From Ctena decussata (Eukaryota; Mollusca; Bivalvia; Lucinida; Lucinidae), in NCBI GenBank assembly GCA_963989385.1, contig OZ022515.1:11936803-12000802 (forward strand): a DNA stretch of 64,000 nt, given 5' to 3'. A program made the position numbers and the translations under genes. Position 1 is the first letter of the stretch. Each line of letters begins with the position of its first letter. The notes below the pieces were generated by a model. The model ran no database searches, was not told where the DNA came from, and saw nothing but the letters and a program-made list of their open reading frames with translations. Positions 1-10,666 of this stretch are shown piece by piece.

Positions 1-121
1 ACGTCCTAATGACGTCGCACTAATGTCAATGTGACGAGCACATGACGTCAAAATGATGTGGCACTGACGTTGATGCGACGTGGTGACGTCGCATTGATGT
101 TAGTGCGACGTCATTAGGACG
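1..121. repeat. Palindromic GACGTC-rich repeat at the window edge
   Basis: The first 32 bases are nearly the reverse complement of bases 90-121 (ACGTCCTAATGACGTCGCAC against GTGCGACGTCATTAGGACGT). GACGT is repeated several times between the arms. The sequence directly after it (ATGTGCCTGCTGGG) matches in inverted form a short relative at 50233-50300 (CCCAGCAGGCACATGACG type), so this is a dispersed palindromic element. The left end may lie outside the window. Confidence 0.7.
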
Positions 122-770
122 TCATGTGCCTGCTGGGAGGGACGGGGGGTGGGGACGAGGAAAGACAGATTCCATATCAAGAATGGGACACCAAGAGGAG
201 CATGGGGTTTAACCCAGGACTCCAAGTATGGGGCTATGAGTGAATTCTTCCTGAGTCCCCAATAACAATGATGAAGCATGGCTAGGTTCCAGTCCACGGT
301 ACTTTGGGGTGGGTATCTCCAATAACCAGTGCTGGGACCCAGCAGAGACAGAGTTGCAGCCACTGCTAAAAAAGTCTCACCTAAAACCTGAGAAATGACC
401 TGGACTCATTCTGGCAAGAATTCCTGTAAATGATTCTTCTATCCCCCGGCCACTGTCCAGTGGAATGCCCTCTCTTAAAACCTTGACTTGTTCACGGCCA
501 TATTTCGAATCCATGAATAAGACTGCTCGTTTTATCCAATTTACCCCTTATCCGACAATTTTATTGTTGATCATCCAACTTCCAAGACACATGTTTTTAT
601 ACAATAAGATACATGTTTTCATAGTTCTTATTGTTGATTATCAAATTGCCATGCTTTTATCACCTTCTTTTTGCTTCACAACCTAATGTGCAGACCCTGC
701 CATAAATGCTTAGGCAGCATAAAAATATAGATAGCTCGTATTAAAGTTTGCTATAACGTCCAGGCAAGCC
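122..770. other. No recognised gene
   Basis: AT-rich sequence. The ORFs at 100-363 and 465-686 have no recognisable domain, and the first runs into the palindromic repeat. I see no splice-flanked coding segment. Confidence 0.5.
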
Positions 771-960
771 ATAAGGAGATGGAGACTTTGATTTAAAGTC
801 TCACCAAAAACAGTGGTGGAGCAAGCAATCAAACTTACAAACCCTAGATTAGAACCCTGGCACTTACCACAACACCACCACCGCTCAAGAAGGATAGTTG
901 CTACTTACTGTCAGAGACTCTGGCTTATACAGACACCATCCACTGCATTAGGCCGGCAAC
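770..960 (-). repeat. Degenerate tRNA-derived SINE fragment
   Basis: The stretch AAGGAGATGGAGACTTTGATTTAAAGTCTCA is a decayed match to the GGAGACGGGACCTCGGTTTAAAGTCTCA core of the SINEs at 48547-48707 and 46201-46349. It continues into a decayed ACCCTAGATTAGAACCCTGG segment where those copies carry the tRNA-like head. The match is weak. Confidence 0.4.
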
Positions 961-1619
961 CCAACCTTAGATGTAACTTATTCTAAATAGGAAAATGAAA
1001 ATAACAACATGAAAATTGAAAACATGGAATACAGACATTTGACCGCTGAAGGCTCATATGTGGGACTGGGGTTGCAGTATTGAAAGAAAGAAAGAAAGAG
1101 TCACTAGTTTGAGGCTTTAACTGCCATATAACTATCTAACTGACATGAGTGTGCCTCTGATATTTACAGTTTAGTAAAATAACTGAGCTACTCCCTTGCC
1201 GAAATTAGATAGCAATCGAAATATATTCATTTGACTGACATTAACCAAAGGAATTTCTGGAATTTACACATTTCTAGTAATTGACAGTTCGTCTGTCAGT
1301 TATGTAGGACCCTTATTTAGATACTGATTGTGCTTTCCTGGCTGACATTTACCTGAAAATAATGTGATAACGATATTTTAACAGTACTCGATCAAGTCAT
1401 ATGATTCTACTTTCAGTTTCTCTTTTATGTTGATCAGAAATCCAGCCTTGGTAGGCTCACCGCTGGTGTGTCTTCTTTCTTTCTTTCTGATGTATATTCC
1501 GCCTGTGTTGAAGGCGCACGTGTCCTCTTGTAGAGACCACTATTGTTAATTTTTCCGGGTATTTTTCTGAAATTGGGATGGGTTAGCAGCCATATTGATC
1601 CCCGACGCCCCCTTGATAT

Positions 1620-2737
1620 CATTAAACAGGAAAAGCCGTTTCATGTGGAGTTTATAGCATAATAGTCTAGTATGAGATTCCAAAGTACTAAGAAGCACAC
1701 TATCATCAGGTAGTATGGTAGGCACCAGTTTCTGACAATCCAGAATAAGTTGTACCAATGTAGTATTATCACTGATTCTATTTGACCAGGAACTCGTCCC
1801 AAGTGCATCTTGGAAGCATTTCTTTAGTCCATTCAAATATTGGCATCTCACTTGACTGAGTGCAGGACAACGTACCAACATGTGGACAATATCTTCATCT
1901 TCCAGATAGCACAACGGGCAGGTTGCATCCGATGTGCTGTCTATCTTAAACTTCTTTTTATGAGTTTGGAGGAGATAGGTACCGGTCAACATTCGCACTT
2001 TGATCATGGCCCTCATAACGTCCATTCTGTTAGACTGTACTGAGTCCCATACAAGATGGGTAAAACCAACATGAAGAGCCATTATACTACAGTGATCCAA
2101 AGATGACTTGCTTTCTGCCTCCTTCTGAAGTAGTTGTGTCCAATAACCTCTAATAGATTTCTTAACAGTTAATTTCCACTGATCCTTACTAAAAGTTTGC
2201 AATTCTCTTGGCAATGGCAGTTCATACTTCTCAATGGTTTCAGAGGCGAGCTGGAAGAAACTACCTTCACTTCGTACGAGTAGCTGGCGTTTCCAAATCT
2301 GTTGTAGAGTCTGGTTCTGACTTTTAATAACTGAATAAAATAACCCTAGCTGTCTCTTTTCCAGTTCTGCTTTTAGTGGTAGAGCTCCAAGAAGTAAATA
2401 CGCCACGGAGTTTGCCGTTCTTGTGGGTAAAGATTGGATATTTTTCAGTATGTCCAAATGAAATTTTTCCAGCTCATCTAGCTGTTTCCCATTGAGCGGT
2501 AGTACTTCCAAACCATAAAGAAGTCGAGGTAGCACATAAACCTGATAAATCTTATATGATTTTTTTTGGGTTTAATCCATTACATCCATGGAGTCCTGAC
2601 TTTATTAATGAATATAGGGTTCTTCTAGCCAAACTAATTCTTTTATTTATGTTCAGCTTATTCTCATTCTTTGCACTCCTTATCAACCCCAGGTGTTCAG
2701 TTTCATCCTTATGACTTATCTGTTGTTGTATCACTTA
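1620..2737 (-). pseudogene. LINE A, C-terminal part of the reverse transcriptase ORF
   Basis: Minus-strand frames at 2734-2552 and 2535-1620 read as the post-RT region of a non-LTR retrotransposon. They contain the HLGLIR motif, RISLARRTLYSLIKSG, PRLLYGLEVL and a C-terminal zinc-knuckle-like CPLC-x9-H-x4-C cluster (CPLCYLEDEDIVHMLVRC). Gene order and motifs match LINE B (7522-12963), which shows they are the same family. The frame shifts between the two pieces. The 5' side is cut at about 2737, where an in-frame stop precedes the homology. A dead copy; the product would have acted in target-primed reverse transcription. Confidence 0.85.
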
Positions 2738-3510
2738 TAGTGTTGTTGTGCAACTGAGCAAGAGCTGTTCTTATATTATTGAGCATATAACATTCCTCTT
2801 TTGTCTGTGATAGCAGTGCTAACAGCCGAGTTAATCACTCACAGTGCTATCATGCCTGTAGCACACACACTTGGCCCACCGTATGCTCTGGGCACACTGT
2901 TCCTCGAGATACGGGGGTGGTTCGTGGAGAAGCTTAAAGTGACACTCCGGTTCCAGTTCCCTGACGGGTCAGTATGTGATGGCCTGCGGGTTCGCTCCCT
3001 TTGGTCCACTTGTGTGTGTGACAGATATGACCTTTGGTTTTGTCTTTCCTCTTTGAGCACTCTTCGGTGATAAAAATCTTCCCTTTTATAGAGCTTTCAG
3101 TGTTAACCTGTGCAATACTTCATACTTTTCCGTGCCAAAGTCTTGTTCGTACCTGAATGGACCCCATTGGAAATAAGCCATTTAGGCTTTATGGGCTATC
3201 CATGGGTATTAAGATCGAATCTTTCGAATCAGTGAAAATGGGTGTGGGTGTTAGTTTTTTACTTCTAGCAGCCTAGCTCATTCCAAAACTCCTTAAGTTC
3301 TAGTCAAATTCACTGTGATAATTTTATATTTTTCTTAAATTAAATTCATATAGATATATACATAAATATCATTTAAGTGTGCTCTTAAATACCTCTCTTG
3401 TTGATTAATTTTTAAATTTTAATTTCAAAATTCGCTTTTAGATAGTATATGTTACTTTGTTAAATGATCTTAATTCCTGAATAAATCTTAATCTTAATCT
3501 TAATCTTAGA
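2738..3510. mobile_element. Unidentified insertion splitting LINE A
   Basis: LINE A homology stops at about 3510 and resumes at about 2737, so roughly 770 bp lie inside it. The segment has a run of TTAATC units (3485-3508) next to one junction, like the simple-repeat tail of a retroposon, and an AT-rich block at 3300-3440. The ORFs at 2801-3070 (plus) and 2839-3060 (minus) overlap antisense and have no recognised domain. Element class unknown. Confidence 0.5.
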
Positions 3511-4255
3511 GAATCACCAATAAACCATTTCCTTTCAGAGTCTTTTTCCTTACTAGATCTTGTAGTGTTTCGTGACACTAAAATTGTTTTAGTGGGATGT
3601 ACGTTGTACCTACGTTCCCCTGAAAATGTATCTTTTAAGTTTAACATTATCTGAAGTTCATCCGGACAGTTCGACAGGAATAGGAAATCATCTGCCACAG
3701 CCAATGTACCCGTGTATATTGAGCCGATATGTGCACCGAGTGCATTTCTCCGTAGATCCTCCAACAGCGGATTGACATACATTTTGTATAGGTGCGGGGA
3801 TAAAATCCCTCCCTGCCGCACTCCCTGGCGAATTCTGAAACTCTCACTAAGGTCACCCTGCCATTTAATCTTTGATGACATCCTACTGTAAAGGTCATCC
3901 ACAACACTCCACAGATCGAGGGCCACACCTTCGTCAAACAATGTCTTTTTTAATACATGTACAACATGATTTACAACATCAAAAGCCTTTCTAGTGTCGA
4001 TTGTTACCAGATATAATGGAAGCCCTTGTAATTTTGATTCATTTATAACTTCAGAGCAGATCAGAGCACTCATTAGAGGATTCAAGCCTTTTGTAAAGCC
4101 AAATTGTAGATCTGATTGTTCGATATTAACTTTTTCAAGTAGTCTTATTAAAATACATTTTTCAAACACTTTCCCAATGATAGATGTGACGGTAATTCCC
4201 CGATAATTATCAAAAATTCTATTATCTTTCCCACTCTTTGGAACCAGTGTCGTAC
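3511..4255 (-). pseudogene. LINE A, reverse transcriptase core
   Basis: Minus-strand frame 4169-3511, with homology reaching about 4255 without a start codon. RT blocks are visible in order: DNYRGITVTSIIGKVFE, FGFTKGLNP, the catalytic-Asp block TIDTRKAFDVVNH, RQGVRQGGILSPHLY, and the VADD form of the catalytic YXDD box. This is the finger-palm part of a non-LTR RT. The usual upstream endonuclease is absent, so the copy is 5'-truncated at about 4255, and an insertion interrupts it at 3510. Confidence 0.88.
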
Positions 4256-4340
4256 CTGTGCTTGACTAATCACCTATACTGAAAATATCTTTTTTGGGGC
4301 AAATATTACTTTAAAATCACCTTAAAACAAGACTTTTTGC

Positions 4341-4906
4341 GTGAGAATTTTTGAGGGCTCGATTTTTAATAGTGTGTTCAGTCCTATCAGAGATATAGAA
4401 TACACGGTGAAACTTCAGGAGGATATAGAACGTTTAGGTTGTTGGGCAAGGAGTTGGGGCATGAGATTTCAACCTGTCAAATGCAATATAATGCAAATTA
4501 CAAGAAAACGGATCAAGCAGTTCAATAACTTGAGAAGGTTCAGAAAAGGGCAGCTAGATTTGTAACGGGAAATTACACATATGAAACTGGTAGTATGACT
4601 GGCATTCTGGAGAAACTTAAGTGGGAATCCCTGAAAGAGAGAAGGAAAGATAGTAGGCTCGTAATTCTTTACAAAGGTCTGAGGGGTGCAGCCAGTATAC
4701 CCATAAATGACCATACCTTGTTCCCCCAAGTAGGCGTACCAGGAATCATCATTCCCTCGCATTTTAAGCCCCATTGGCTTGGACTGACATTTACAAGTTC
4801 AGTTTCTTCCCCCAGACTATCAGAGATTGGAATTCCCTGGAAGATTCCCTTATTTCTGCCGCTGAGTGTGCAAAGGATTCAGTTACTAATTAAAAATCTT
4901 AAATAG
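4341..4906 (+). pseudogene. Second LINE type, thumb and tail with an internal deletion
   Basis: Plus-strand frame 4341-4547 has YTVKLQEDIERLGCWARSWG and KCNIMQITRKR, the RT thumb region of a widespread animal LINE group (jockey/CR1-like). At about 4550 the frame jumps: from 4530 another frame reads LEKVQKRAARFVTGNY, then WESLKERRKDSRLVILYKGL. The roughly 100 residues normally between these blocks are missing, so this is a deletion derivative. It ends near 4906 with a stop. Not the same family as LINE A and B. Confidence 0.8.
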
Positions 4907-5375
4907 TTCCTTCAAGAGCAGAGAATACATTCAGAAGAATGGACATGGGCCAGACTACATAGTTTTGGCTAATAAAGCCTCGTCAGTGACCCTGACAATA
5001 TCGGGTGACGAAACCAGAGAAAAGCACACTGTAATTTCTTAATTTTAATTGGACAGTCAATTCAAAGACTGGTTAGTATAAAAAAGGATCCAAATTATAT
5101 AAAAGACGATGATCTAGAATAATAGTCTAAATCAATCCCAAATTTTAGATTTCTCGTTCTGTCTCAAAGGACGAAAATGAAATATAATCTGCACTATGGA
5201 GGATGTACGGGGAGACGTTTTACGGCCGCCACACGGCACAACACCAGCTGCAGTGAGGTAAAATTAAAATCTTAAATAGTTCCTTCAAGAGCAGAGAATA
5301 CATTTAGAAGAAGGGACATAGGCCAGACCACGTAGTTTCGGCTAATAAAGCCTCGTCAGTGACCCTGACAATATC
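4899..5375 (+). repeat. Dispersed repeat X with duplicated ends
   Basis: A segment starting AAATCTTAAATAGTTCCTTC occurs at 4899-5005 and again at 5264-5375, about 365 bp apart, both running to GTGACCCTGACAATAT. Between them is a block ending GGGGAGACGTTTTACGGCCG. The whole unit reappears inverted at 22400-22735. It follows the end of a LINE tail, so it may be a LINE 3' region, but its class is not settled. Confidence 0.65.
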
Positions 5376-5469
5376 TCGTAAGTTAACTTCTCTTATAAGG
5401 GCTAGGGACTAGTTTCCCTGAATCACAGGTCCTGGTGAATGATTGTCCTTAGACGTAACACCAGTAAAC

Positions 5470-6165
5470 AATTCTGATTCTGATTCCTGGAGTATGGCAG
5501 TTCAGTTTGGGACCCCAAAGGATTGAACAAGCCACTGCAGCTGTAACACAGCTGAAGCCAGTATGGAGAAATAACAACATATCTCTTCGATAAAAGGTGA
5601 CACTGATGCGCCCCCTTGTCATATCCATATTTATGTATGCTTGTGAGTCATTGATCTTGACAGCTGAGTTCAGGGGTGGATCCAGGAAATTGGGACAGGG
5701 GGTTCAAATTAACTAAGGGGGGTTCGATTTGTTCAAGTTGGCCAAATTTTCCTGAAATTCCCCATGAAAATGAAATAACTTAGGCTGAAGAGGGGGGTTC
5801 GTTTGAACCCCCCGAACCCCCTCTGGATCCGCCACTGAGAGTTAGAGAGATGTGATGCTGTCGAAGGTTAGTTAGGTTACTGAACATCTTGTCACTTATG
5901 ACGATGTTCGCAGAAAGATGCAAACTGTCATTGGAGAATATGACGAACCCCTGACCTGGGTCAGGAAACTGATACTGAAGTGGTTTAGTCGCATCCCAAG
6001 GTCTTCTGGTTGAACAAAAACAATTCTGCGGGGCACAATGAAAGGAAAAGGAAGGATGTAGATAGAAGAATATGTGGGAAGACAATATTAAGGATGGACA
6101 GGGATGGACTTTGCTAGCTCAACTAAGGCAGCTGAAGACAGGACTGGGCGGAAAGAGATTGTTAA
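5470..6165 (+). pseudogene. LINE 3' coding relic, split by a MITE
   Basis: Reading across frames, the plus strand gives LMRPLVISIFMYACES at 5600-5650, then after the MITE at 5671-5837 LKWFSRIPRSSG and KGKGR, then GWTGMDFASS at 6095-6115. This is the C-terminal layout of an animal non-LTR pol (YACE motif, WFGHxxR-like motif, GRP/W tail). It has several frameshifts and stops, so it is an old dead copy. Confidence 0.7.
5671..5837 (+). mobile_element. MITE with CAGGGGTGGATCC termini, copy 1
   Basis: A 167-bp element starting CAGGGGTGGATCCAGG and ending GGATCCGCCACTG, so the termini are inverted GGATCC-bearing repeats of hAT-like CAG(T/G)G form. The interior matches copy 2 at 7141-7316 (TTTTCCTGAAATTCCCCATG). 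It interrupts a LINE reading frame, which proves insertion. An 8-bp target duplication is not clear. Confidence 0.8.
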
Positions 6166-6366
6166 GTCATCTGCGGTGCCCCCAACAACCTCGCAAGGTT
6201 ATGTGATAGTTTAGATTAGATTTTGAAATGACTTCTGAAGTAGGTGACCTCACTGAGCCATTAATGCCTAGCGTACTATAGGACACAGGCAAACAATGCA
6301 TATCCGTATCAGGCGACGCGAGATGCGTTGTCTGATCAGTGAATACATTAGTTGCATCAGACAAAT

Positions 6367-6602
6367 GAGCCGTGACACGAGAAAACCAACAAAGTGGTTG
6401 TGCGCTCAGCGCAGAATCAGATCAGCCTAGGCATCCGCCCAGTCTGATCAGAGTCTTCGCTGTCCGCATGGAGGTAGCTTAAACCCTTAACTATCCTTTG
6501 TGCATTTAGCGAAGAGTTTAATTGCATTGGGCGGATGCCCAGGCTATTCTGAGTCTGCGCTAGGCGCACAACCATTTTGTTTGTTTTCTCGTGCCGCGGC
6601 TC
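6367..6602. mobile_element. Palindromic MITE M2, copy 1
   Basis: Begins GAGCCGTGACACGAGAAAAC and ends GTTTTCTCGTGCCGCGGCTC. The arms pair over most of the length (TTGTGCGC with GCGCACAA; GCATCCGCCCAGTCTGATCAG with GGGCGGATGCCCAGG). Non-coding. Overlapping minus ORFs are by-products. Confidence 0.85.
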
Positions 6603-6678
6603 CAATGGGTATTTCTCCTTAAAATGACAACAAGAATCATTAACTAAACCAGATAATCCTTAATTGACAATAATTAAT

Positions 6679-6913
6679 GAGTGCGACACGAGAAAACCAA
6701 CAAAGTGGTTGTGCGCCCAGCGCAGACTCAGATCAGCCTGTGCATCCACCCAGTCTAATAAGAGTCTTCGCTGTCCGCATGGAGGTAGCTTAGACCCGTA
6801 ACTACCATTTAAGCGCTTAGCGAAGAGTTTGATTGTGCTGGGTGGATGCCAAGGCTGATCCAAGTCTGCACTCGGCTCACAACCACTTTGTTGGTTTTCT
6901 CGTGCCGCGGCTC
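6679..6913. mobile_element. Palindromic MITE M2, copy 2
   Basis: Same architecture as copy 1. The left flank AATCCTTAATTGACAATAAT recurs at 6936-6957 before copy 3, so flank and element were duplicated together in tandem rather than inserted independently. Confidence 0.85.
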
Positions 6914-6957
6914 CAATAAGTAATTCAACTAGACAATCCTTAATTGACATAATAATT

Positions 6958-7140
6958 GAGCTGCGACACGAGAAAACCAACTACTAGTAAGTGGTTGTGC
7001 GCTCAGCGCAGACTCAGATCAGCCTGGGCATGCGCCTAGTTTGACCAGACTCTTCGTTAAGTGCTCAAAGGGTAGCTAAGGGTCTTAGCTAACTCCATGG
7101 GGACAGCGAAGACTGATCAGACTGGGCGGTTGTCACATTA
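6958..7140. mobile_element. Palindromic MITE M2, copy 3, truncated
   Basis: Starts GAGCTGCGACACGAGAAAAC and carries the left arm and centre (GGTAGCTAAGGGTCTTAGC) but stops near 7130, next to the MITE at 7141. No right arm is found beyond that MITE. Confidence 0.75.
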
Positions 7141-7316
7141 CAGGGGCGGATCCAGGAATTTTGGATATGGGCTGAGGGGAGGGGGCGGGGTTCGATTTAT
7201 GCAGTTTGACCAATTTTTCCTGAAATTCCCCATGAAAATAAGATAATTTGAGCTGAGAACGGGGTTCGTTTGACCCCCCCCCCCCCGCCCCCGAACCCCC
7301 TCTGGATCCGCCACTG
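7141..7316 (+). mobile_element. MITE with CAGGGGCGGATCC termini, copy 2
   Basis: Starts CAGGGGCGGATCCAGG and ends GGATCCGCCACTG, 176 bp, same orientation as copy 1. It has an internal run of about 14 C. The three overlapping minus ORFs here are shadows. Confidence 0.85.
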
Positions 7317-7521
7317 CCACAAATATTGATGTGACAACTTGGGACCTGTTTCTGTTTCTGTAGATCCCGCCAGTAAAATGGCGCACCCACGTCGTTGACC
7401 GGTAGATGTTTTACGTTGATTCACATAAGTAGGTAAATCCGGGAATAACAGCTATACACACACTATGTACAGACAGGTTAGACTTGTGGTGGCGGCCACA
7501 TTGATAAATCGAGAATATAGC

Positions 7522-8446
7522 TTAATTCGACAATTTTCTGTACAGTTGCAACCTTTTTGCATGCAACCGAAAACAGTACCTACGACTCAGAGCCTCCAGC
7601 TGCAACAAGACCTCCTCTGCAACACGAGCCCCTTGCAGACTCATCAGGTTGTGACAGTATAGCAGAATCTTCACCAACTCCATCCTTGACCGAGATGCCC
7701 AGAATTGCTGACCAAACTGACTTGCCAGGAATACCCTGATATCTTTCAGTGACGAGTCTCTAATCTCAGCCAGAGCAGGGCAACGAAGAAGGAGAACATG
7801 AGGTAGATCTTCTGGGCCGAGTCTACACAACGGACAGGTCTCATCCACACTGTACTGATTGAATCTAGCTTTTGTGGACTGAAGCATATATACTCCAGTC
7901 ATCATACGTACTTTAGTGATACTTCTTCTAATATCATGCACGTTGTTTGCAGCTGATTCCCATACTGAATGAGTAACACCCACCGCCATGGAGGTAAGAA
8001 GGTAGACCTCGTCTGGGCATCTGCAACCAAACGCTGGGTCCAGAACTGACATATTGACTCACGAGTGATCTTTTTCCAGGGGAACTTTGTATAATTTTCA
8101 GGACAAGAGGGCTGAGGAAGGTTATGCATATCCAGGATGCATTCAACCGCATAGAAGAAACTACCCTGGCATTTAAGTGTCAACTGTCGAGCCATCAACT
8201 TCTTTATCTTCTCATTTCTGGAACGGGCAATGTAGTGGAGTAGACTTAACTGCCTCTTATGCAGTTCGGCCTGTATTGGAAGAGCGCCCAACAGCAGCTG
8301 CACTGCCGAGGAGACCTCCGCTCTGGTAACGATTGTAGTTTCTTCAGAGTTGATATGTGAAACCGCTGTAGTTGACCGACTTGGGTATCAGTCAGCGTCA
8401 ATGTCTCCAGACTGTACAGCAACCTGGGAATCACATAGACCTGATA
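7522..8446 (-). pseudogene. LINE B, C-terminal segment
   Basis: Minus frames 8446-8246, 8303-7902 and 8052-7522 overlap with shifts and together align with the LINE A C-terminus: PRLLYSLETLTL, LLGALPIQAELHKRQLSLL, ITKVRMMTGVYMLQ and the zinc-knuckle-like CPLCRLGPEDLPHVLLLRC. At 8447 the homology is cut by the TA-flanked element and resumes at 10667. At least two frameshifts; non-functional. Confidence 0.88.
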
Positions 8447-8479
8447 TACGAGGGTCATCCAATAAGTCCTGCAAACGGC

Positions 8480-9365
8480 CAGGTTTTAGGCATATGATAA
8501 TTAAAAACGAATCAATCAATCAACATTCCTACATTGCATCTTCCCTTCTTTCAAGTCACAAATTTCCAGAAACGTCAGGATCTTGCAATTGGCGTTGCTA
8601 GGCAACTGAAGAATACTACCATTATGGGTGCGGCGGTGGCTTCTAGATGTCTGTTTAAGATCCCCTCGCTTAGTTCAGAACGCTTTTAAGATATCTGAAG
8701 ATTGCTGGGAGATATGGAAAATAATACAGAAGCATGTACACAGTACCAAGGTTAACATATTGCCGTCAGTCAAGATATTATTTTTGTTCAAAGGAAGATC
8801 ACCATGTTTTACGGGCAGCTAAAATATCATATAAAATGAGTATATGAAGAAGAGGCTCTCGCAGCAGATGAAGTGTTTCCTAAACTGCCATTAATTTGTT
8901 ATCATAGAATATTTCCGAGATGCTGAAATGTAGATATCAGAGAAAATATAAGCTTAATTCTAATCTTGTTTAATATTGTTTGCAGCCTTAAGAAACCAGA
9001 TGTTAACGTCAAAAACTAGAATTTTGCTAAAATTCTGTAATATTCTCTTGTTGCCTAGCAACCACATTTGTTTGGTAATGTGAAATGATAATTGTCTCTT
9101 ATTTGAGTTCTTGAATATAAGGCGATTACTTTAGAACATGAATTCTTGTAATTTAAAAGAATTATAAACATATATGCAGGAAATTTCTTCCCCTCGCCTC
9201 TTGTAAAAGACGTCGTGTTTGTGCAATTTTACCGCCGGTATCGCTTACTCCCTTACATTTAAAATCCTCCCATATCTGCGAAAGGAACGTCACATCTATT
9301 ATTTTTAGCACATGTGTGTATTATATACATAAGCTGTTAATGGTATAATTTGATAAAAGTAAAAC
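8480..9365. other. Interior of the mariner-type element, non-coding
   Basis: AT-rich and without a recognisable transposase in any frame. It contains GTTGCTAGGCAAC at about 8593 and its exact reverse complement GTTGCCTAGCAAC at about 9050. Both resemble the RFX-bound X-box, but a function is not shown. Confidence 0.5.
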
Positions 9366-10614
9366 GTATGCAAAGACCAGGAACTGAAACAATCAAAATC
9401 CAAATCCAGCCCTCAAACCATAGTTGGAAACAACTAAGATTACAAATAATCAAGATACAGAGAACACACGGCCAACCGAGTGAGCAGCTTGTTCCCAAAA
9501 GGTGGCCACTCAGCAACCCAAACCGAACCAAAAATAATAAGAACATACATAAGGTAAAACATCACAGAAACTCTGACACCAAAAACAGGCAACAGAGAAC
9601 CACAACAGAACTACCGCCTTGGAACGGTCAGTAATGAATTACTGGGGGGCTTAAATCGATTTTACAGGCCCAACCTCACCCTCAGTTTCTGAAGTGGTAC
9701 AAAACATTTAGTTGGTTGTTCGGTTCGCATGATAACCCTCTAACTCGTCAATGAATCATCACGGTAAACACATAAATCAAATTTCAACACCATGAAGAAG
9801 CAAAGACGAGGACTCAACAGATACAACGGGCCGTCTGACAGGTGGAGATCCCTGTCCTGCCAAACAACCCCACTGGAAATCTGAAGCAAAAGAAGGTCAC
9901 CAGTTGAGCCCCGGTGGACCAAGCAACAGACAAAAAGGCTCCGGTCCCAACCAACTAAAATATATAGCTTTAGGTCGGGGCCATCATAGAGTCTGACGAC
10001 CGATCCCCCGGTGTGCAATTAAAGAGTGCAGCAAAGTTATCAACCGTGATTGGGTTAATCACTAAGCATGCAGACTGTCGCATAACATTTAAATTATAGC
10101 CAATACGTTTGTGACGTATTATTATTTTTCGGAATTGATCAGAAAAATCAGTCCTACCCTTAATCTTTTTGAATTTGTATACTAAGTCACCATAAAATTC
10201 TGGTTCCGATAGGCCTTGGTGTAAAAGAAATTTTAATCCGACATCAAATTTTGAAACCAATTCATGGTGTCTGCGATAGAATTTAGAAAAAGCCTTTCTA
10301 AGCTTATGATACCGATAGCCCTGTTGAAGAAGTTTAGCAGTTAAACATTTATTACGAGCATTAAAGTCATCTACATGACTACACACTCTAGCAAATCTTA
10401 TAAGTTGAGAAATATACACTCCATAAGAGGGACGACGTGGAACGTCACCATCCAAAAATGGAAAATTAACTATATCAAAGTCAAAGTCATCACGTTTATC
10501 ATAAATTTTAGAAGATACAAAACCGTTAGAAATAGATAGATGTAAATCCAAAAAGGGGGCCTCGGTATCTGAAGTATTAGCTTTATTCAATTTAAGTTCA
10601 GGTGGGTACCTCAA
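9366..10614 (-). pseudogene. 5'-truncated retroelement: RT C-terminal part plus 3' UTR (copy A)
   Basis: Minus ORF 10614-9970 (214 aa, no plausible start) includes EAPFLDLHLSISNGF, KIYDKRDDFDFDIVNFPF, YISQLIRFARVCSHV and LLQQGYRYHKLRKAF. The FLDL...G...KIYDK...SQLIRFAR...GY layout resembles the region after the catalytic box in Penelope-like and related reverse transcriptases; the family is uncertain. The ORF runs straight into about 650 bp of non-coding sequence ending GGTCTTTGCATAC, which is also found alone at 11626-12273. That makes it the element's 3' tail. Truncated at the 5' end at about 10614, inside the mariner-type element. Confidence 0.75.
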
Positions 10615-10666
10615 TTAATAAAGCAGTAATGACGGCATGTGCAAGACTTATTGGATGACCCTCGTA

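Larger units (their letters stand above)
8449..10664. mobile_element. Mariner-type element with TA duplication inside LINE B
   Basis: The ends are inverted repeats: CGAGGGTCATCCAATAAGTC at 8449 and GACTTATTGGATGACCCTCG ending at 10664, each flanked by TA. A 2-bp TA duplication and GAGGGTCATCCAATAAGT-like ends fit the Tc1/mariner superfamily. Removing the element plus one TA restores LINE B colinear with LINE A across the join (CCTGATATATCC against CCTGATAAATCT). I recognise no transposase. About 1.25 kb of the interior is a retroelement tail (9366-10614), leaving roughly 0.96 kb of element. The class rests on termini and TSD only. Confidence 0.8.

Noticed and set aside
100..363. 87-aa minus ORF at the left edge
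   Set aside because: Runs into a palindromic repeat, with no domain or supporting context.
9350..9634. Two identical plus ORFs (also at 11627-11893)
   Set aside because: Antisense reading of the retroelement 3' tail. Identity reflects the recent DNA copy, not a conserved gene.
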